A stretch of DNA of 64,000 nt from Chryseobacterium sp. JAH (GCF_001507335.1 NZ_LMAH01000007.1:167032-231031); one strand, 5' to 3'; positions 25,278 to 33,255 are shown, numbered from the stretch's first letter. The notes: generated by a model from the sequence alone, not told the origin. Translations and numbers: made by a program.

Positions 25278-25723
25278 TTTTTAAGCAGTAAATAATTAAA
25301 TCTGAAAACATACAAAACCATAGGCAGAAACATAATGAGAATTATGACGGTAAGAAACAGGCTTCCGAAAACGGTAACGAATAAAATAAAAACGATAGAG
25401 TAGGAGACAATAAGACTCCAGAAGACGGATTTTAAACGCAGACTTGAAATATATTCATCCTCAATTTTTTCTTTGGAAAATCCCACCAGAATTCCACCGA
25501 TGATAATTAAAAGACCAAATAAATTCGGAAATAAATCAATTTCTGCATTCTTCAAAAAACCTTGTTCTTCATCATTAAAAAATCCGGAATTGTAGATTAC
25601 AGGCAAAGAGATTTCAAAATTCATTACTCCCGAAAGAGAAATCAATCCTAAAATTAGCGAAGGAAGAAAAATAAACCATCCAATCATCTTAAAACGGTTT
25701 GGCAAAAGTTGTAATCTATTCAT
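25274..25723 (-). CDS. Small membrane protein paired with the HTH regulator
   Basis: From the ATG at 25723 the protein has 149 residues (MNRLQLLPNRFKMIGWF...). This start is preferred over the one 87 bases upstream because the earlier part lies in the promoter/operator region. There are about four hydrophobic segments (near 15-33, 62-82, 100-120 and 122-142). Small membrane proteins paired with compact XRE regulators are common; the membrane partner is often unknown in function. It is translationally coupled to the regulator. Confidence 0.6.
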   Translation of the reverse strand: MNRLQLLPNRFKMIGWFIFLPSLILGLISLSGVMNFEISLPVIYNSGFFNDEEQGFLKNAEIDLFPNLFGLLIIIGGILVGFSKEKIEDEYISSLRLKSVFWSLIVSYSIVFILFVTVFGSLFLTVIILIMFLPMVLYVFRFNYLLLKK

Positions 25724-25743
25724 GTTGTAAAATTTTATTGAAA

Positions 25744-25751
25744 CAAATGTA
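25744..25751 (-). promoter_or_regulatory. -7 element of the membrane-protein/HTH operon
   Basis: On the minus strand TACATTTG matches TAnnTTTG and lies about 20 bases before the ATG at 25723. It overlaps the first of two tandem palindromes. No TTG is at the exact -33 distance. Confidence 0.5.
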
Positions 25752-25785
25752 AAGAATATTTTACAATATGTAAAGTTTATTTTAC
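25749..25785. promoter_or_regulatory. Tandem operator-like palindromes GTAAA-N6-TTTAC
   Basis: GTAAAGAATATTTTAC (25749-25764) and GTAAAGTTTATTTTAC (25770-25785) are both of the form GTAAA-N6-TTTAC and lie 21 bases apart, two turns of the helix on the same face. They cover the probable promoter of the membrane-protein/HTH operon and are likely the autoregulatory site of the encoded XRE protein. Confidence 0.65.
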
Positions 25786-25801
25786 TTTTTTTTAAAAAAA
25801 T

Positions 25802-25829
25802 AAAAACCACGGCAAATTCCCGTGGTTTT
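25802..25829 (-). terminator. Terminator of the following minus-strand gene
   Basis: AAACCACGG and CCGTGGTTT form a 9-bp stem (extended by A-T pairs); on the minus strand it is followed by a long T run. It ends the gene at 25839-26456. Confidence 0.85.
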
Positions 25830-25838
25830 AGTTAATAT

Positions 25839-26456
25839 CTACATAGTATAATTTTCTGTTGTAGTATTAAACACTTTTTCCCAATTATGTTCTCCTCTAA
25901 AGATAATATAATTTCCATCCGGAAAAATAACAACTGCAGAATCGCAGGGATATTCCATCTTAAAAAATAGATTTTCTATTGCACCTGAAGTATCATCTAT
26001 CCAGGTTGTTATATCAAGCCTGTTTTTTAAACCTTTTGTTTCTTTGTAAACAAAATACAGATTAGAATTTGATTTTTTGAATTTTCTGTTGTATGTCCTA
26101 ATATCATCAATTACAAACTCATTTTTATCGGCATGCTGATTACACGCATCCAAGCCTTGATAGTAATGAATTACGATATTTTTTGTATCAGTTTCTGAAA
26201 CACTAAGTGATTTTTTTAATTCACTGAATTCTGTGGTTGTAAGTTTTCCTTTGCCTTCATGCTCCACACGAACTTTATACAGAACAGAATCAGTTTCAAT
26301 GTTTTGAAGACGGTAATTTACTCCACGCTTTTTATAATCTTCTTTTGAAATGATTTCCAGATGATCATTAATGTAAATCTCTATTTTCTGTGAAAATAAA
26401 ATTTGATTTAAAGTAAGCAGAATTATGGCTGTTAGTAGTTTTTTCACCGTGCTCAA
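25839..26456 (-). CDS. Exported protein of unknown function
   Basis: The 205-residue protein has a signal peptide ending near residue 22 (ILFSQ). The mature part begins KIEIYINDHLEIISKEDYKKRG and contains an YRLQNIETDSVLYKVR segment and two cysteines far apart (DACNQ and YPCDS). No known domain was recognised. It is monocistronic with its own terminator. Confidence 0.5.
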   Translation of the reverse strand: MSTVKKLLTAIILLTLNQILFSQKIEIYINDHLEIISKEDYKKRGVNYRLQNIETDSVLYKVRVEHEGKGKLTTTEFSELKKSLSVSETDTKNIVIHYYQGLDACNQHADKNEFVIDDIRTYNRKFKKSNSNLYFVYKETKGLKNRLDITTWIDDTSGAIENLFFKMEYPCDSAVVIFPDGNYIIFRGEHNWEKVFNTTTENYTM

Positions 26457-26490
26457 ATGTATAAAAAATACTTAAATTTTATTGTTTCTG

Positions 26491-26523
26491 AAAACAAAAA
26501 AACCGCAGAAAAAATCCTGCGGT
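26491..26523 (-). terminator. Terminator of nrdA
   Basis: ACCGCAG and CTGCGGT pair around a loop of about 8 bases; on the minus strand the stem is followed by a run of T. It lies about 55 bases after the nrdA stop codon. Confidence 0.8.
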
Positions 26524-26577
26524 CATATATTAACAGCCAAAAACATGGCTCTTTTTACTTTTTACTTGTATCTTCTA

Positions 26578-28236
26578 TTAAGCTTCACAAGCCGAACAGC
26601 TCACAAAATTCACCATCATTTCCTTAGAAACAGACGAACTTCTTTGGTAATACAAAGTTTTCACACCTTTTTTCCAAGCTTCAATGTAAAGATAATTTAC
26701 ATCCTTCACTGGCATTGTAGATGGAATCTGTAGGTTCAGAGACTGTGCCTGGTCGATGTACTGCTGTCTTTGTGCAGCCTGAGAAATAATCTCCATCGGA
26801 GAGATTTCTTTGAAGGTTTTGAACACTGCTTTTTCTTCGTCAGTCAGTTCATTCAGGTGTTGTACAGAACCGTGGTTCAACATAATCGTTCTCCATGTTT
26901 CTTCGTTGTCAAGGCCTTTTTCCTCAAGCAATTTGGCAAGATACTTATTCTTACGCATGAAGTTTCCTTTTGCCAAACCAGCTTTGTAATAATTTGAAGC
27001 AAATGGCTCGATTCCTGGAGAAGTCTGTCCCAAGATCGCTGAACTTGAAGTGGTAGGAGCAATGGCCATTACCGTTGTATTTCTCATTCCGTAACCTTTC
27101 AATAATTCCGGTTCACCGTAAATGTTTGCCAATTCTTTTGATGCAATATCCGCCTGAGCTCTGATGTGTTTGAAAGCTCTTGCATTAAACTGCGTCGCCT
27201 CAAAACTCTCAAAAGGGATCATGTTTTTCTGAAGATAAGAGTGGTAACCCAAAACTCCCAAACCAAGCGCTCTGTGACGCATTGCGAAATCTCTTGCTCC
27301 CTGAAGGTAATAATTCCCCTCAGTTTTCTCTATAAATTCAGATAATACAGCGTCTAGGAAATAAATAGCCAATTGTACCGCGTTGGTATCTTTCCACTCG
27401 TCATACAATTCTAAGTTCATAGAAGAAAGACAGCAGATGAAAGATTCTTGTCTTGTAGACGGAAGCATAATTTCAGAACAAAGATTACTCGCATTAATGG
27501 TTAATCCAAGGTCTTTATACACCTGAGGTTTGTTTCTGTTCACATTATCAGTAAAGAAAATGTACGGAAGACCTTTTTGCTGACGACTTTCCAAAACTCT
27601 CGCCCAGATTTTACGCTTGTCGGCATCACCGTCGATCATATCCTGCATCCAGTAATCCGGCACACAAATTCCTGTAAACAGGTTCTGAATCGGACTTCCA
27701 ATGTCTTTAATTGATAAAAATTCTTCTATATCACCGTGGTCAACATCAAGATACGCTGCAAAAGCACCTCTTCTTACACCTCCCTGAGAAACGACATCCA
27801 TAGAAGTGTCAAACAGCTTCATAAACGAAACTGCTCCCGAAGATTTTCCGTTATCGGTTACCGCAGTTCCTCTGTTACGAAGTTCCCCGAAATATCCTGA
27901 AGTTCCGCCACCGATTTTCGTCTGCATGATGACTTCACCCATTTTGTGGGTAATTCCTTCAATGCTGTCAGGAATATGCACGTTGAAACAAGAGATTGGA
28001 AGACCTCTCTGCGTTCCCATATTCGCCCACACCGGAGAAGAAAAACTGATCCATCCTTTCATGATCATCTCCTTGAAAGCCGGCTGCAGTTCAGGTTTGT
28101 ATAATTTTTTTGCCGCAGCAGTCGTGATTCTGTCGATTGCACCGTCTACAGTTTCCCCCTTCAGAAGGTAACCTCTGTTCAGCATTTGCTCAGATTCTTC
28201 GTTGAGCCACCAGATATCGCTTTTTTGTTCTTCCAT
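26578..28236 (-). CDS. nrdA: Ribonucleoside-diphosphate reductase, large (alpha) subunit, class Ia
   Basis: The chosen start (MEEQKSDIWWLNEESEQ) gives 552 residues; the open frame extends 26 codons further upstream, but that part is atypical. The enzyme reduces ribonucleotides to deoxyribonucleotides. Active-site residues are visible: the first redox Cys in GLPISCFN, the NLCSE loop (Asn, Cys and Glu), the second redox Cys in SFICCLSSMNLE, and the C-terminal swinging pair in SCSACEA. The N-terminal ATP-cone of longer NrdA proteins (750 residues or more) is absent. nrdB lies upstream on the same strand about 1 kb away, separated by a small gene and repeats. Confidence 0.92.
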   Translation of the reverse strand: MEEQKSDIWWLNEESEQMLNRGYLLKGETVDGAIDRITTAAAKKLYKPELQPAFKEMIMKGWISFSSPVWANMGTQRGLPISCFNVHIPDSIEGITHKMGEVIMQTKIGGGTSGYFGELRNRGTAVTDNGKSSGAVSFMKLFDTSMDVVSQGGVRRGAFAAYLDVDHGDIEEFLSIKDIGSPIQNLFTGICVPDYWMQDMIDGDADKRKIWARVLESRQQKGLPYIFFTDNVNRNKPQVYKDLGLTINASNLCSEIMLPSTRQESFICCLSSMNLELYDEWKDTNAVQLAIYFLDAVLSEFIEKTEGNYYLQGARDFAMRHRALGLGVLGYHSYLQKNMIPFESFEATQFNARAFKHIRAQADIASKELANIYGEPELLKGYGMRNTTVMAIAPTTSSSAILGQTSPGIEPFASNYYKAGLAKGNFMRKNKYLAKLLEEKGLDNEETWRTIMLNHGSVQHLNELTDEEKAVFKTFKEISPMEIISQAAQRQQYIDQAQSLNLQIPSTMPVKDVNYLYIEAWKKGVKTLYYQRSSSVSKEMMVNFVSCSACEA

Positions 28237-28426
28237 CTTTTTATATTGTAAAATGTACAAGGTACATTGTGTTATTATTTTTTTAGGAGCAGAAAATTTT
28301 GTCTTTCTCCTCATTGGTCTACCTGCTTTCGCTACTCGCTTTTTTCTTTTGTCAAGAAAAAAAGCTCAAACATGTCGCTCAATCAGGGCTAGGACGACGT
28401 TTTGTTTTTCTTTACTTCTGAATCAC

Positions 28427-28453
28427 GTCATTGCGAGGAACGAAGCAATCTCT
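28427..28453. repeat. Dispersed repeat GTCATTGCGAGGAACGAAGC
   Basis: This is a copy of the very common Bacteroidetes intergenic element GTCATTGCGAGGAACGAAGCAATCT. A related inverted form (AGATTGCTTC...CGCAATGAC) lies at about 29131-29160. Confidence 0.6.
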
Positions 28454-28532
28454 CTAAGTTTTGGCTAAAGCCAAATACATTTTATCTTTTTGAAAACGGG
28501 CTTTAACCCGTTTCTATTGATGCTTTCCAGTT

Positions 28533-28624
28533 TGTCATTCCGAGGAACGAGGAATCTCAATTATGTTTATATCAAATTACTTTTTAGAGATTCTTCACTA
28601 CGCTTTGCTACGTTCAGAATGACA
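28533..28624. repeat. Palindromic repeat unit TGTCATTC...GAATGACA
   Basis: TGTCATTC-CGAGGAACGA-GGAATCTC (28533-28558) and its imperfect reverse complement GAGATTCTTC...GAATGACA (28587-28624) enclose about 28 bases. It is a REP-like unit of the GTCATTCCGAGGAA family, as is the inverted repeat at 2324-2383. Confidence 0.65.
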
Positions 28625-28676
28625 TGCCTCTAATACATATGTTTCGACGCTCGCTTCGCTCGCGCCCTTATTTATT

Positions 28677-28964
28677 TCAAACAGGCTTTAAAAATTCTAC
28701 TTTATGAGAATCATTAAGTCCGCTCTCGTCTCTTAATCTCTGAAATTCTTTGAAGGACGGAATGTTTAAAACTTCATTCTGAACTTCTTCGCTTTCATAA
28801 TTTGAAAAATGAACGAACGTAACACCATCTTCTTTTACAAAAACTTTATACTCAAATTTTGTCTGATCTAAATTTTTAAAATCATTCAAAAATTTCTGAA
28901 TGTTGCTTTTGTTTTCAGAAACAAATTCAGGTTTTACGGTATAACTTACGATTACATTAATCAT
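28677..28964 (-). CDS. Antibiotic-biosynthesis-monooxygenase-like (dimeric alpha/beta barrel) protein
   Basis: The 95-residue cytoplasmic protein has the ABM-like pattern: MINVIVSYTVKPEFVSENK start, a central EYKVFVKEDGVTFVHFSNYES, then the helix EVQNEVLNIPSFKEFQRLRD. Members are small ferredoxin-like dimers, often quinol monooxygenases or heme-degrading relatives, though many have no known activity. It lies between two repeat-rich stretches that separate nrdB from nrdA, so its presence there is probably not functional coupling. Confidence 0.7.
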   Translation of the reverse strand: MINVIVSYTVKPEFVSENKSNIQKFLNDFKNLDQTKFEYKVFVKEDGVTFVHFSNYESEEVQNEVLNIPSFKEFQRLRDESGLNDSHKVEFLKPV

Positions 28965-28998
28965 ATTTTTATCTTTTATTCAGTGCGAGGAACTAGGC

Positions 28999-29165
28999 AG
29001 TCTCATTTTTTTTGCAGATGCTTCGATAGGCTCAGCATGACATCTCTAATACTAGCTGTTTTGACGCTCGCTTCGCTCGCTCCCCGACTTGAACGGAGCT
29101 CTTTTTGTTATGGTGATTTACAAATAGTTCAAAGATTGCTTCACATTGTTCGCAATGACAACAAA
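28999..29165. repeat. Second repeat-rich stretch between the ABM-like gene and nrdB
   Basis: It contains GCTTCGATAGGCTCAGCATGA, CGCTCGCTTCGCTCGC (a copy of the one at 28649) and AGATTGCTTC...CGCAATGAC. The copies on each side of the ABM-like gene suggest that repeats frame it. Confidence 0.5.
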
Positions 29166-29239
29166 GCATAAATTTTAATAAAGCCTTGAAGTTCTCAGGT
29201 GCCCAAATAATCTAAAATCTAAAATTTGAAATTCATAAT

Positions 29240-30214
29240 TTAGAAAAGATCATTCGCCGTAATACTCTTATCATGCTTCGTATAATCCACCGGTCTTTTT
29301 GCGAAGAAATCATCCATAGAATTGGCGAAAACTTCCTCTTCAAACCATTTCATCGGACTGTATTGTTCTGCTGTAGTATTGTAACGTTTTTCCATGTTGA
29401 TTTTGGTTAAACTTTCGTCAACACGGTATTTCATAAAGTTGATCAAATCTTGTTTTGAGAATTTGTCCAATTCGCCCATTTCAAAGATCCAGTCAAGAAT
29501 TTCTCCTTCAAGCTCGATCGACTGGTCTACCAAAGTGTAAATATCTTCAATATCAGAATCAGTTAAAAGATCCGGCTGCTCTTCACGGATTTTATTGATC
29601 AGATAAATTCCGCCGTTCGCATGAATCTGCTCATCAATAGACGTCCACGCAATAATATTGGAAACATTTTTCATGAAACCTTTAAATCTTGTGAACGATA
29701 AAATAATCGCAAACTGCGAGAACAAAGACACGTTCTCAATCAGAATACTGAACAGAAGCAAAGAAGAAACGTACTCTTTCGGCGTTGCAGAATTGGCATG
29801 TTTCAGCACGTTGGATAAGAAATCAATTCTTTTCTTCAATGCAGGAACTTCTACAACATGAGTAAATTCCTCGTTATATCCTAAAACCTCCAGCAAACGC
29901 GAATAGGCTTCAGAATGACGGAATTCACATTCAGCAAAGGTAGATCCTAAACCGTTCAATTCAGGTTTTGGTAAGTGATGATAAAGGTTTCCCCAAAATG
30001 ACTTTACCGAAACTTCAATCTGAGCAATCGCCAAAAGTGCATTTTTTACCGCATTTTTTTCGTGCGGCTCCAGCTGCGACTGAAAATCCTGAACGTCTGC
30101 CGTGAAATCAACTTCTGAGTGTACCCAGAAAGATTTGTTGATCGCTTCTGTAAACTGAAGAACTTCAGGATACTCAAATGGCTTATAGCTTACTCTTTTA
30201 TCAAAAATTCCCAT
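29240..30214 (-). CDS. nrdB: Ribonucleoside-diphosphate reductase, small (beta) subunit, class Ia
   Basis: The 324-residue protein houses the di-iron-tyrosyl radical cofactor of class I ribonucleotide reductase. A ligand-bearing segment ECEFRHSEAYSRLLE (near residues 97-111) contains the Glu-x-x-His pair and the Tyr in the position of the radical tyrosine; the second set is seen in FTRFKGF...IDEQIHANGG (Glu and His). The N-terminus starts directly with the helical core (MGIFDKRVSYKPFEYP), so it has no ATP-cone. Its 5' region holds DnaA-box-like sites. Confidence 0.93.
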   Translation of the reverse strand: MGIFDKRVSYKPFEYPEVLQFTEAINKSFWVHSEVDFTADVQDFQSQLEPHEKNAVKNALLAIAQIEVSVKSFWGNLYHHLPKPELNGLGSTFAECEFRHSEAYSRLLEVLGYNEEFTHVVEVPALKKRIDFLSNVLKHANSATPKEYVSSLLLFSILIENVSLFSQFAIILSFTRFKGFMKNVSNIIAWTSIDEQIHANGGIYLINKIREEQPDLLTDSDIEDIYTLVDQSIELEGEILDWIFEMGELDKFSKQDLINFMKYRVDESLTKINMEKRYNTTAEQYSPMKWFEEEVFANSMDDFFAKRPVDYTKHDKSITANDLF

Positions 30215-30643
30215 ATTGAATGTAATGTCTTAAAAATTATAAAAATAGATCACTGTGTATAAAACCCGGAAAATGGATAACTTTCTGATTCGTTGTAAGT
30301 TGTCTTTTAAACTTACAAACGGAAATTATTATTCATCTCTCGTACCGTGCGAAGCACAAAGTTCGAAAAAAAGAACTGATTTGGAAAGGGGTAAAGACTA
30401 ATTGGCTGACTTTTAACCGTAAAAGTTTTCCACATTTACATGGAACTCGCTCTGATATTGGTTTAGAGATACTTAACCTGTGGAAATCTAAGTTCTGTGA
30501 CGATTGAAGTTAAACACTTTGTTTTATTAATTTGATTTTAAGTAAATTATATATTAAACATTAATTTTTTTAAAGTTTTTTTCAAACTTGTAACAAAACC
30601 AAAATATATACTACTTATTGGAAATAAAAACAGCAATCACTTA
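30215..30643. other. 429-bp regulatory intergenic region between nrdB and the ABC exporter
   Basis: This divergent region separates nrdB (minus) from the ABC gene (plus). It contains four DnaA-box-like sequences (see the separate entry) and a hairpin AGTTCGAAAAAAAGAACT-like near 30371-30391. No gene or TAnnTTTG promoter with good spacing was found. Confidence 0.5.
30253..30487. promoter_or_regulatory. Cluster of DnaA-box-like sites upstream of nrdB
   Basis: On the minus strand TTATACACA (30261-30253) matches the DnaA consensus TTATnCACA exactly and lies 39 bases from the nrdB start. Others are TTATCCATT (30279-30271, minus, 7 of 9), TTTTCCACA (30426-30434, plus, 8 of 9) and ATTTCCACA (30487-30479, minus, 7 of 9). 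E. coli nrdAB is controlled by DnaA; here the similarity is an inference. Confidence 0.45.
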
Positions 30644-31333
30644 ATGTTAGTAATTCAGGATCTACATAAATCATACGATACGGGCAAGAGTAAACTGCAC
30701 GTTCTCAAAGGTATTAACCTTACTATTGAAGAGGGTGAATTTGTCTCCATTATGGGAAGTTCGGGCTCCGGTAAATCAACTTTGTTGAATATTATCGGGA
30801 TTCTGGATGAAAAAGACAGTGGTGTTTACAACCTCGATGGAATTCCGATTGAACATCTGAATGAGATAAAAGCTGCGGAATACCGTTCGAAATTTCTTGG
30901 CTTTGTTTTTCAGTCTTTTAACCTGATTGGGTATAAAACGGCTTTGGATAATGTTGCATTACCTTTGTATTACCAAAATGTACCGAGAAAAGAACGTAAC
31001 CAGAGGGCAATGGAATATCTCGAAAAGGTAGGCTTGGCACAATGGGCAACGCATCTTCCGAATGAGCTTTCCGGAGGACAAAAACAAAGGGTTGCTATTG
31101 CGAGAGCGTTAATTACAAATCCAAAAGTGGTTTTAGCTGATGAACCGACGGGGGCATTAGATTCTAAAACGACCCATGATATTATGAAGCTTCTTCAGGA
31201 CATCAACAACGAAGGAAAAACCATCATCGTCGTTACCCACGAACCTGATGTTGCTGCTCAAACCAAAAGAAATGTCGTTTTACGAGACGGAATCATTGAA
31301 AGCGATGAGTTTATTAAGCAGATTGTGCTTTAA
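30644..31333 (+). CDS. ABC transporter ATP-binding protein (MacB/LolD type)
   Basis: The 229-residue protein is a cytoplasmic ATPase of the efflux/lipoprotein group. Walker A is GSSGSGKST (residues 38-46), the Q-loop is VFQSF, the signature motif LSGGQKQRVA and Walker B VVLADEPTGALD, followed by a VVTHEPD switch His. The permeases (31944, 33256) and adaptor (34834) follow, but a decayed cassette of about 0.6 kb now separates it from them. Confidence 0.93.
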   Translation: MLVIQDLHKSYDTGKSKLHVLKGINLTIEEGEFVSIMGSSGSGKSTLLNIIGILDEKDSGVYNLDGIPIEHLNEIKAAEYRSKFLGFVFQSFNLIGYKTALDNVALPLYYQNVPRKERNQRAMEYLEKVGLAQWATHLPNELSGGQKQRVAIARALITNPKVVLADEPTGALDSKTTHDIMKLLQDINNEGKTIIVVTHEPDVAAQTKRNVVLRDGIIESDEFIKQIVL

Positions 31334-31338
31334 AGGTA

Positions 31339-31368
31339 ATTGTGAATGGTCAATTTTGCTTCGCAAGT
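31339..31368 (+). repeat. Left copy of the 30-bp direct repeat flanking the four-helix-bundle cassette
   Basis: ATTGTGAATGGTCAATTTTG and the following 10 bases match the copy at 31786-31815 at 27 of 30 positions. It starts 6 bases after the stop codon of the ABC ATPase gene. Confidence 0.7.
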
Positions 31369-31408
31369 TAATATGAATGCAAGTTTCATAATTTTAAAGT
31401 AAACACGA

Positions 31409-31782
31409 ATGAATTTTAAAAAGAGAAAAGATTTTTTTAAATCTCAATCACTATAAACTTGATGTTTATAAATCAGCAAGAGAATTAAGATTTGAATGCT
31501 ATAAAATATTAAAAGAACTTCCAATAGAGGAGAAGTATAATTTAACAGATCAAATACGAAGAGCATCTACTTCTGTAGTTTTAAATATTTCAGAAGGCTG
31601 TTCAGGAAAATCTGAAAATGATAGAAAAAGATATTTTGAAATCGCAAGAGGTTCTGTGATAGAATTAGATTCTTATTTTGATATTATTGTTGAATCTGAA
31701 TATCTTGTTTTATTTAATTTTAGAAAAAGCAGGAAATAAATTAAACACAACATTCATTCTTTTGAGTGGAATGTTAAAATAG
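31409..31782 (+). pseudogene. Frameshifted four-helix-bundle (IVS/S23-like) protein gene
   Basis: Reading across the shifts gives a protein of about 124 residues of the TIGR02436 four-helix-bundle family: HYKLDVYKSARELRFECYK, YNLTDQIRRASTSVVLNISEG, SENDRKRYFEIARGSVIELD and a last helix LEKAGNKLNTTFILLSGMLK. Two breaks occur, each as one extra T in a T run: 7 T near 31432-31438 and 4 T near 31718-31721, so the start and end are out of frame with the middle. These proteins are encoded in rRNA intervening sequences or as dispersed cassettes. The gene is not part of the exporter. Errors in homopolymer runs cannot be excluded. Confidence 0.8.
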
Positions 31783-31785
31783 AGA

Positions 31786-31815
31786 ATTGTAAATGGTGAA
31801 TTTTGCTTTGCAAGT
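31786..31815 (+). repeat. Right copy of the 30-bp direct repeat flanking the four-helix-bundle cassette
   Basis: It matches the copy at 31339-31368 at 27 of 30 positions and starts 3 bases after the pseudogene stop codon. Further partial inverted copies (AAATTCACTGCGAAGCAAAT) lie near 31880-31913. Confidence 0.7.
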
Positions 31816-31943
31816 GAGTTTAGCAGAATTTAATTAACAATTGACTCAAAGAAATTAAAATTGACATTGAAAATAATTGACTTGCTAGCAAAATTCACTG
31901 CGAAGCAAATTGACTTTTTTTACAAAGTAAAAAAAATAAAATT

Positions 31944-33173
31944 ATGTTTGACCTAGATCGTTGGCAGGAAATATTCAGTTCTATTCGCAGTAATGTATTG
32001 CGGACGGTGCTTTCAGGGTTTACCGTGGCGCTGGGGCTTTTCATTTTTATTGTTCTCTTCGGAATCGGTAAGGGCTTACAGAATGCTTTTACAGAAGGTT
32101 TTGCAAGAGATGCTCAGAATCTTATTACGATTGTGACGGGCAAAACAACCATTGCTTACAAAGGTTTGCAATCTGACCGTGAGGTAACCATGAATAATGA
32201 TGATTACGATTTTCTTGTTAATTCAGATAAAGAAAAAGTAGGTTACGCAAGTCCGAGATATACAGCCAATCTGCTGGTGAAATATGGAAAAGAAAGTGGT
32301 AACTATCAGATCAACGGGGCAGATACGGAAGAAAAATTTATTGAAAACAGGAAGTTGTTAGATGGAAGGTATCTTTCGCCGAATGATTTGAAAAATAAAC
32401 AGAATGTAGCGGTAATTGGTAGAATGGTGCAACGGGATTTAATTAAAAACGGAAACCCTGTAGGAAAAGATATCGACATCAATGGTACCATGTTCAAGGT
32501 GGTCGGCGTTTTTTCAGATGACGGTGGCGACTGGGATGAAAGGCATATTTCTGTTCCTATTTCAACACTTCAGCAGATGAAAAAAGGATCAGATACGGTG
32601 ACGACAACTTTTATTGCATACGACGAAAAATTGACACCCGATGAGGCAATCAAATACGGAGATGAACTGAAGGAAAAGCTCAAGTCGAGAAAAAACGTTT
32701 CACCTGATGACGAGAACGGTATCCGTGTGTGGAACAATGCCCAAAACATGAGCGATACATTCGTGTTTATGGCGGTTCTTACTGCAATTGTCGGTTTTAT
32801 TGGGCTCGGAACTTTACTTGCCGGAATTATCGGGATCAGCAACATCATGGTCTATATCGTAAAAGAACGAACAAAAGAAATCGGAGTAAGAAAAGCGATC
32901 GGAGCCAAACCCTCAAGTATTGTAGGGTTGATTGTTCAGGAAAGTGTTGTCATTACCGTAGTTTCAGGTCTTGTAGGCGTTGGGGTAGGTATTTTAACCT
33001 TACATCTTATCGGTGACAGTCTTGAAGAATACTTTATCAAAAACCCGAGTGTCGGCACTACAGAAATTGTAATGGCCTTTGTAGCATTGGTGCTTTCAGG
33101 TTTGATTGCGGGATTTGTTCCGGCCTACAGAGCTTCAAAAATAAAACCGATTGAAGCGTTGAGAACGGAATAA
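31944..33173 (+). CDS. MacB-like ABC transporter permease (FtsX fold)
   Basis: The 409-residue membrane protein has one N-terminal helix (about 21-41), a large periplasmic MacB-PCD domain (about 45-270) and a C-terminal FtsX module with three helices (about 280-305, 330-360, 375-395). The EIGVRKAIGAKPSSI coupling segment before the second helix and the final AYRASKIKPIEALRTE are family hallmarks. With the ATPase upstream, second permease and adaptor it forms an efflux-type ABC system for peptides, antibiotics or lipids. Confidence 0.9.
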   Translation: MFDLDRWQEIFSSIRSNVLRTVLSGFTVALGLFIFIVLFGIGKGLQNAFTEGFARDAQNLITIVTGKTTIAYKGLQSDREVTMNNDDYDFLVNSDKEKVGYASPRYTANLLVKYGKESGNYQINGADTEEKFIENRKLLDGRYLSPNDLKNKQNVAVIGRMVQRDLIKNGNPVGKDIDINGTMFKVVGVFSDDGGDWDERHISVPISTLQQMKKGSDTVTTTFIAYDEKLTPDEAIKYGDELKEKLKSRKNVSPDDENGIRVWNNAQNMSDTFVFMAVLTAIVGFIGLGTLLAGIIGISNIMVYIVKERTKEIGVRKAIGAKPSSIVGLIVQESVVITVVSGLVGVGVGILTLHLIGDSLEEYFIKNPSVGTTEIVMAFVALVLSGLIAGFVPAYRASKIKPIEALRTE

Positions 33174-33255
33174 TTTAATTTGAAAATTTGATAATGAGTT
33201 AATTTGAAAATAAATGACTCATAGCCCATAATTAATAACTTATAACTCAATAAAA

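Larger units (their letters stand above)
28237..28676. other. 440-bp gene-free stretch with nested dispersed repeats
   Basis: The stretch holds a hairpin GCTTTTTT...AAAAAAGC (about 28339-28366), the repeat GTCATTGCGAGGAACGAAGC (28427 onwards), the hairpin AAACGGG-CTTTAA-CCCGTTT (28493-28513), a 92-bp palindromic unit (28533-28624) and a short palindromic CGCTCGCTTCGCTCGCG (28649 on). No gene is credible. It precedes nrdA and may hold its promoter, although no TAnnTTTG with correct spacing was found. Confidence 0.6.

Noticed and set aside
28237..28314. 26-codon N-terminal extension of NrdA
   Set aside because: The segment is basic and unlike NrdA; the MEEQKSDIWW start is closer to the conserved N-terminus.
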